From NCBI GenBank assembly GCA_039028635.1, contig JBCCHV010000016.1, positions 36,920-100,919 of the forward strand: 64,000 nt of DNA, written 5' to 3'. This document shows positions 60,327-64,000 of this stretch, one piece after another; the first letter of the stretch is position 1, and every line of letters begins with the position of its first letter. The notes beneath the pieces were generated by a model. It searched no databases and was not told the origin of the DNA. It saw only the letters and a list, made by a program, of their open reading frames with translations. A program made the position numbers and the translations under genes. Source of the stretch: Acidobacteriota bacterium (GTDB lineage Bacteria; Acidobacteriota; Thermoanaerobaculia; Multivoradales; JBCCEF01).

Positions 60327-61202
60327 ATGTTCGGCAAGTTCGTGTCCAACATGATGGTGAAGCCCTATCAATCGCCCCTGTTCGATGATCCGGGCCGTCA
60401 CGGGCTCGACTACGAGGAGGTGGAGTTCGAGGCGCGGGACGGAGTCATCCTCCGTGGCTGGTTGATCAAAGGGGGCACCGACAAAGTGGTCATCGAGAGC
60501 CACTTCGGAGTGCAGTGCAATCGCGGCGGCTGGAGCCCTGAGGGAAAAGGTCCGGTCAAACCCTGGAAGGCGCAGATTCAGTTCCTTCGCCAGGCCAGGC
60601 ATCTCGCGGAGCGTGGTTACTCGGTCTTGATGTATGACTTTCGCGGACACGGCGAGAGCGATCTCGGGCCGATTCCTTGGGTCAGTTGGGGGCCTGAAGA
60701 AGCCAAGGACGTGATCGCCGCGGTCGACTTCATCGCGGGACACCCCGAGCTCGCGAGCGCCAGCATCGGTTTGTTGTCGATCTGTATGGGTTCGGGCGCG
60801 ACGACCTACGGCTACGGTCTCGAAGACGGCTTGGCAAAGCGCACCGGGGTCAAAGCCATGATCGCGGTGCAGCCGCTTCTCTACAGTTGCTTCGTCGAGG
60901 CCCTTGGCCTCCCCGGATTTCTGCGCCGGGCGGGGGCGAAGGTGACCCGCGAGCGCCTTGGATTCGATCTGGCGGAGCCGAACTTCCTCGACGATGTCGG
61001 CAAGATCACCGTCCCTACCTTGGTGGTGCAAAACCAGAACGACCCTTGGACTCGCTTGGAGATGGTCCGTGGCTATTTCGACCGGCTGACCGTCGACAAG
61101 CATCTCGAGATGCTCGACATCGAGGACAGTCGGTTCGCTTCCTATGACTACCTCGGCACCCATCCCGAGCTCATCACCGGTTGGTTCGACCGCCACCTGT
61201 GA
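60327..61202 (+). CDS. Alpha/beta hydrolase with Cys nucleophile elbow
   Basis: A 291-residue protein from ATG 60327 behind AAAGGACG. It has a hydrolase core: YSVLMYDFRGHGESD near residue 98, then SIGLLSICMGSGATTYGYG, where the nucleophile position is Cys153 in S-I-C-M-G rather than Ser. LVVQNQNDPWTRLEMV has the acid residue, and THPELITGWF near the end supplies a probable His. A Cys nucleophile is characteristic of dienelactone-hydrolase-like enzymes. Substrate unknown. The gene is followed after two bases by an SRPBCC protein. Confidence 0.82.
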   Translation: MFGKFVSNMMVKPYQSPLFDDPGRHGLDYEEVEFEARDGVILRGWLIKGGTDKVVIESHFGVQCNRGGWSPEGKGPVKPWKAQIQFLRQARHLAERGYSVLMYDFRGHGESDLGPIPWVSWGPEEAKDVIAAVDFIAGHPELASASIGLLSICMGSGATTYGYGLEDGLAKRTGVKAMIAVQPLLYSCFVEALGLPGFLRRAGAKVTRERLGFDLAEPNFLDDVGKITVPTLVVQNQNDPWTRLEMVRGYFDRLTVDKHLEMLDIEDSRFASYDYLGTHPELITGWFDRHL

Positions 61203-61204
61203 GA

Positions 61205-61705
61205 ATGCGTATGGCTTGGTCTTTTCTCTGGCTCGTGCTGCTGGCAACCTGCTTGGTGCTGGTCCTCGGGGCTCTCTTGACGCGCAAGACGTTCCACGTC
61301 GAGGTGATGATCGCGGCGCCACCACAGGCGGTGTGGGATGTCTTGATGGAAACGGCGGCTTATCCCGAGTGGAATCCGACCTTCGTCAAAGTCGAAGGCG
61401 AGTACGCGGAGGGTGCCAAGCTGCAGAATTTCGTCCGAGACCCGGATGGAAAGCTCCTCGAGATGACCGCCAAGGTCACCACCCTCGATCCTCCTCGAGT
61501 GCTAAGGCAGGTTGGAGGAATCCCAGGGGTCCTGTCCTTCGATCACCGCTGGGTACTCGAGCCAACGGCCGCTGGCACCAGGGTCACTCAGCACGAAGTC
61601 GATCGCGGAATCGGCCTGTGGTTCTGGAACTCGAGCTGGATCGAGCCCGCCTATGACGCCACCAACGCCGCTCTGAAGCGCCGCGTTCTGGCCACGACCC
61701 AGTAG
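61205..61705 (+). CDS. SRPBCC family membrane-anchored protein
   Basis: A 166-residue protein, ATG 61205 or 61211. The first 25 residues form one membrane helix (MAWSFLWLVLLATCLVLVLG). The rest is a START/SRPBCC-type fold for hydrophobic ligands: TRKTFHVEVMIAAPPQAVWDVL, then YPEWNPTFVKVEGEY, then GVLSFDHRWVLEPTAAGTRV, then LWFWNSSWIEPAYDATNAAL. It begins two bases after the hydrolase gene, so both are cotranscribed. Membrane anchoring is less usual for the family. Confidence 0.85.
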   Translation: MRMAWSFLWLVLLATCLVLVLGALLTRKTFHVEVMIAAPPQAVWDVLMETAAYPEWNPTFVKVEGEYAEGAKLQNFVRDPDGKLLEMTAKVTTLDPPRVLRQVGGIPGVLSFDHRWVLEPTAAGTRVTQHEVDRGIGLWFWNSSWIEPAYDATNAALKRRVLATTQ

Positions 61706-61734
61706 CTCCGTCTTGCTGGCCTGGAACGGCCGTG

Positions 61735-62040
61735 CTAGCAGGGCTTGGCTTCGCTCTCCGAAGCCTCCGGAGCGAGGGAGAACAGGCGCTCGAGGTCGTG
61801 GCGCGAGATGACCTTGAAGCCGGTCAGGGTTTCGGAGTGGGTGATGCCCTCGAGGGAGCGGATCTTCGAGGTCACCAGCTCCGCCAGACGGGTGTTGTCG
61901 GGCACCCGCAGAATGGCGATCAGGTCCCAGCGCCCGGCGACCGAGTGCACCTCGCCGACGCCCTCGAGATCGGCGAGTCGATTGGCGACGTCGTTGACCT
62001 TGTCGCGTTCGACGTTGAGCAGCACGAAGGCGGTCATCAT
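61735..62040 (-). CDS. Stand-alone Lrp/AsnC-type ligand-binding (RAM) domain protein
   Basis: A 101-residue protein from ATG 62040, overlapping the stop of the preceding gene by four bases. It consists of one RAM domain: TAFVLLNVERDKVNDVANRL, GVGEVHSVAGRWDLIAILRV, and ITHSETLTGFKVISRHDLER. There is no helix-turn-helix, so it is not itself a transcription factor; such proteins bind amino acids or similar ligands and may modulate other regulators. Its operon includes an aspartate-semialdehyde-dehydrogenase homologue and pssA. Confidence 0.9.
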   Translation of the reverse strand: MMTAFVLLNVERDKVNDVANRLADLEGVGEVHSVAGRWDLIAILRVPDNTRLAELVTSKIRSLEGITHSETLTGFKVISRHDLERLFSLAPEASESEAKPC

Positions 62041-62987
62041 GAGGCAGTCCCTCCACTCAGCAGGTCGAGAATCCGGAGCATGTTGAGCGCTCCTCCGCGG
62101 GTCAGGTTGTCCATCACCGCCCACAGGCCGAAGTGCCGTTCACCGCTCTGCGCGAGGCCCCCGATCAGCACCGACTCGTGATTGGCGGCGTCGATCGGGC
62201 CAATCCGATCGCCGTCCTCGGCGAGCTCGTTCCATGGGTGGGCGGCGAGGGCTTCGCTCACCTCCTGTAGCGACCAGGGGCCGTCGAGCTCAACCGTCAA
62301 GTGCACCGAGATACCGTGGAAAACCGGAGCCTGGAGGCGCTGCAGGCGGAGCGCCAGGTCGTCTCGGGAGAGGGCGGCGCGCAGCTCGTCGGCAATGCCC
62401 TCGCCGGGGGAGGTCGCGGGGTAGAGATTGAAGGCCAGTTGGCGTTCGAAGGTCTCCGTCGTCGGCACCTGGGTGAGGGCGACCAGGGCCCGGGCCTGGT
62501 CGAAGAGATCGTCGAGGCCCTGTTTGCCGTAGATCGACGCCGGCTCGATCAGGGTGGCGACGATGCTCTGCGGTGCGAAGCTCGCCAGCGGCCCGAGCAG
62601 GTGGCCGAGGAGCACCGCGCTGGGATGCGGGCTGAGCAGTCGCCGACCGCGCTCGGCGCGGCTCTCGTTGACCCCGGCGATCACCGGGATGGCCTCGTCC
62701 ACGGGCGTGCCCGGCGAGGCCACGATGGCGGTGGCCGCCGGTGGTAGGTCCGCCAGCAAGCGAAGGTCGGAACCGCAAAAGATGGCGAGATCGAGGTTGG
62801 CGAGGTCGTCCCCTTCCGCCTTGCCGACCATCGCCGCGGCGCCGCCGACGGTGGTGAGGGCGCCGACCTGATCCTCGTCGGCGCTCAGCAGGCGAAGATC
62901 GAGGGCGAGATCGGGGCGCTGCTCGAGGCGTTCGCGCAGCTCTTCGCCGAGCAGAGTCATGGGATCGATGAGAGCCACGGAGCTCAT
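62037..62987 (-). CDS. Aspartate-semialdehyde-dehydrogenase homologue lacking the catalytic Cys (USG-1-like)
   Basis: A 316-residue protein from ATG 62987 (ATGA overlap with pssA). It has the Asd fold: SVALIDPMTLLGEELRERL at the N-terminal Rossmann strand, LDLAIFCGSDLRLLADLPPA, and the C-terminal dimerisation part (VFHGISVHLTVEL, then LSGGTAS at the end). The catalytic segment, normally P-N-C-S-T, reads SPHPSAVLLGHLLGPL: the Cys is Ala, and the QVSGAG region is IYGKQG. It is therefore unlikely to make aspartate semialdehyde. Its USG-1-like length suggests a non-catalytic or altered function. Confidence 0.82.
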   Translation of the reverse strand: MSSVALIDPMTLLGEELRERLEQRPDLALDLRLLSADEDQVGALTTVGGAAAMVGKAEGDDLANLDLAIFCGSDLRLLADLPPAATAIVASPGTPVDEAIPVIAGVNESRAERGRRLLSPHPSAVLLGHLLGPLASFAPQSIVATLIEPASIYGKQGLDDLFDQARALVALTQVPTTETFERQLAFNLYPATSPGEGIADELRAALSRDDLALRLQRLQAPVFHGISVHLTVELDGPWSLQEVSEALAAHPWNELAEDGDRIGPIDAANHESVLIGGLAQSGERHFGLWAVMDNLTRGGALNMLRILDLLSGGTAS

Positions 62988-63766
62988 GGGGTGCTCTCCG
63001 GTGTGTCTTCCGTTTGCTGGTGTTCGGGGCGGCGCGCATTGAGGCGGCCCCGCAGGGAGGTGATGGGCCCGGAGAGGGTATAGGAAATGGCGGCGGCGAG
63101 GAAGAAGGCCGAGGGGCGAACCGCGGCGACCAGGATGACGGCGGCGATCGGCAGGATCGTGCGGTAGCTTCGCCGGCGCCGCAGCTCGACCTGCTTGAAG
63201 CTCGGGTAGCGGAAGGTCGAGACCATCAAGCTGGCCACCACCACCAGGGTGACGGTGAAGATCGGCACCAAGATCTGGCGCCACTCGGAGTCCGGGGCGA
63301 GGAACAGAATCGAGCACACGGTGCCGGCGGCGGCGGGGGCCGGCAGGCCGACGAAGTAGCGGCTGTCGAGACTCTTGGTCTGGACGTTGAAACGTGCCAG
63401 GCGAGTGGCGGTGCAGACCACGAAGAAGAGGGGCACCAGCCAGCCGATGCGTCCGAGGTCCGCGAGGCCCCAGAGGTAGACCAGCAGCGCCGGTGCAACA
63501 CCGAAGGTGAGCAGGTCGGCGAGGGAGTCGTACTCCTTGCCGAACTCGCTGTCAGTGCCGGTGAGGCGGGCGATGCGGCCGTCGAGGGTATCGACGATGC
63601 CGGCCGCGAAGAGCAGTAGGGCGGCCTTCTGAAACTCCCCGGGATCGTCGCCGAAGGCACCTCGCAGGCCGCTGATGATGGCGTAGAAGCCCAGCAGCAT
63701 ATTGCCGATGGTGAGGGCACTCGGCAACAGGTAGACGCCGATTCTCTGCTTGCGGTGGGGTTTCAT
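62984..63766 (-). CDS. pssA: CDP-diacylglycerol-serine O-phosphatidyltransferase
   Basis: A 260-residue integral membrane enzyme of the CDP-alcohol phosphatidyltransferase family, making phosphatidylserine, the precursor of phosphatidylethanolamine. The motif DG-x2-AR-x8-G-x3-D-x3-D is intact at residues 62-84. There are about six to eight hydrophobic segments and a start LPSALTIGNMLLGFYAI typical of PssA. It is the first gene of a three-gene operon whose second gene overlaps by four bases. Psd is not in the window. Confidence 0.93.
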   Translation of the reverse strand: MKPHRKQRIGVYLLPSALTIGNMLLGFYAIISGLRGAFGDDPGEFQKAALLLFAAGIVDTLDGRIARLTGTDSEFGKEYDSLADLLTFGVAPALLVYLWGLADLGRIGWLVPLFFVVCTATRLARFNVQTKSLDSRYFVGLPAPAAAGTVCSILFLAPDSEWRQILVPIFTVTLVVVASLMVSTFRYPSFKQVELRRRRSYRTILPIAAVILVAAVRPSAFFLAAAISYTLSGPITSLRGRLNARRPEHQQTEDTPESTP

Positions 63767-63788
63767 GGCGCGGCTCCGGAGGACGAGC

Positions 63789-64000
63789 CTAGCAGGTTGC
63801 TGAAGAACTCATCGGCAACCTGCGTCCGGGCCCGAGAGGGCCCGGCGGCGGGGCAGCCGCCGCGACGGGAGAGGAGGCTCAAGAACCGCGCTTCTTGTGC
63901 CGGAGAGGGGCGCGTAGCACCTCTCGGAAAAAAAGCTAGCAGCGCTGGAAAAGCCGCAAAGCGGACTTTTTTAAGCAGCCTGCTAGCAGCTTGCTGAAAA
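63789..64000. repeat. CTAG-ended palindromic repeat, copy C, plus start of another copy
   Basis: A CTAG-bounded element from 63789 to 63986, like copies A and B. It begins GCAGGTTGCTGAAGAACTC, contains the CCGGGCCC-GAGA-GGGCCCGG hairpin (63826-63845), a second hairpin with GGAGAGG/CCTCTC arms, and ends with AAGCAGCCTGCTAG. The last 18 bases of the window (63983-64000) repeat the left end, so a further unit begins there in tandem. It lies upstream of pssA, 22 bases from its start. Confidence 0.82.

Noticed and set aside
1..64000. tRNA, rRNA, CRISPR array, transposase, integrase or phage genes
   Set aside because: None recognised on reading both strands; the only repeats found are the three CTAG-ended elements and gene-internal repeats.

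Overview
The window is a gene-dense, GC-rich bacterial chromosome segment with no rRNA, tRNA, phage or transposase gene that I could recognise. Gene content (DUF3014, DUF4388 and roadblock proteins, FG-GAP secreted protein, PEP-synthase-like receiver fusion, AddAB, MoxR/VWA pair, many four-base stop/start overlaps) and composition suggest a member of the Acidobacteriota, perhaps Thermoanaerobaculia-like. This is inference: there is no rRNA to fix it. The window begins inside glutamate dehydrogenase and ends inside a repeat cluster.

Layout. 1-8431: end of gdhA, a receiver/PEP-synthase-like fusion, a ferredoxin-NADP reductase, coupled RNA-modification genes dusA and an rsmF-like methyltransferase, and a DUF3014 protein. 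8579-15324: a ribbon-helix-helix protein, a membrane-anchored protein, a small secreted peptide followed by a TPR protein (module 1), then DUF1015-serC and a rhomboid-like membrane protein. 15579-18519: a compact operon of ParA-like ATPase, roadblock protein, DUF4388/roadblock protein and a stand-alone H-NOX haem sensor, closed by a strong terminator. 18603-22068: an MscS channel, then a second peptide/TPR module paralogous to module 1. 22099-26845: an operon on the minus strand with an ABC ATPase, an FtsX-type permease and a CrtC/AttH-like lipoprotein. 27091-34307: two secreted proteins, a SnoaL-like protein, a UbiB-type kinase, a degenerate GGDEF protein and DUF445.

34320-41234 (minus) is a continuous operon headed by a LitR/CarH-like MerR regulator. 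It carries DUF1295, an FAD oxidoreductase, DUF1365, two cyclopropane-synthase-like methyltransferases, DUF1475 and DUF2878. This looks like a regulated membrane-lipid modification pathway. 41375-41663 on the plus strand has a good promoter, a highly foldable stretch and a terminator without a convincing gene: a candidate structured RNA. 41731-44951 holds yccF, an endonuclease/phosphatase-family protein, a Cys-rich protein and an FG-GAP protein. 45214-47573 is a MarR locus with its palindromic operator, an ABM-like secreted protein and a lipase-like esterase. 47601-58206 (minus) runs trxB, MoxR-like ATPase, VWA protein, addB and addA. 58401-63766 holds a ferritin, an AraC regulator, two small stress-like proteins, and an operon of pssA, a Cys-less aspartate-semialdehyde-dehydrogenase homologue and a stand-alone Lrp ligand-binding domain.

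Three copies of a palindromic CTAG-ended repeat (29208, 43348, 63789) share hairpins, one with a GNRA tetraloop. The most interesting signals are the duplicated secreted-peptide/TPR modules, which resemble the layout of peptide quorum-sensing pairs, the candidate RNA, the H-NOX operon, and the LitR-like regulator that lacks the usual cobalamin-ligating histidine.
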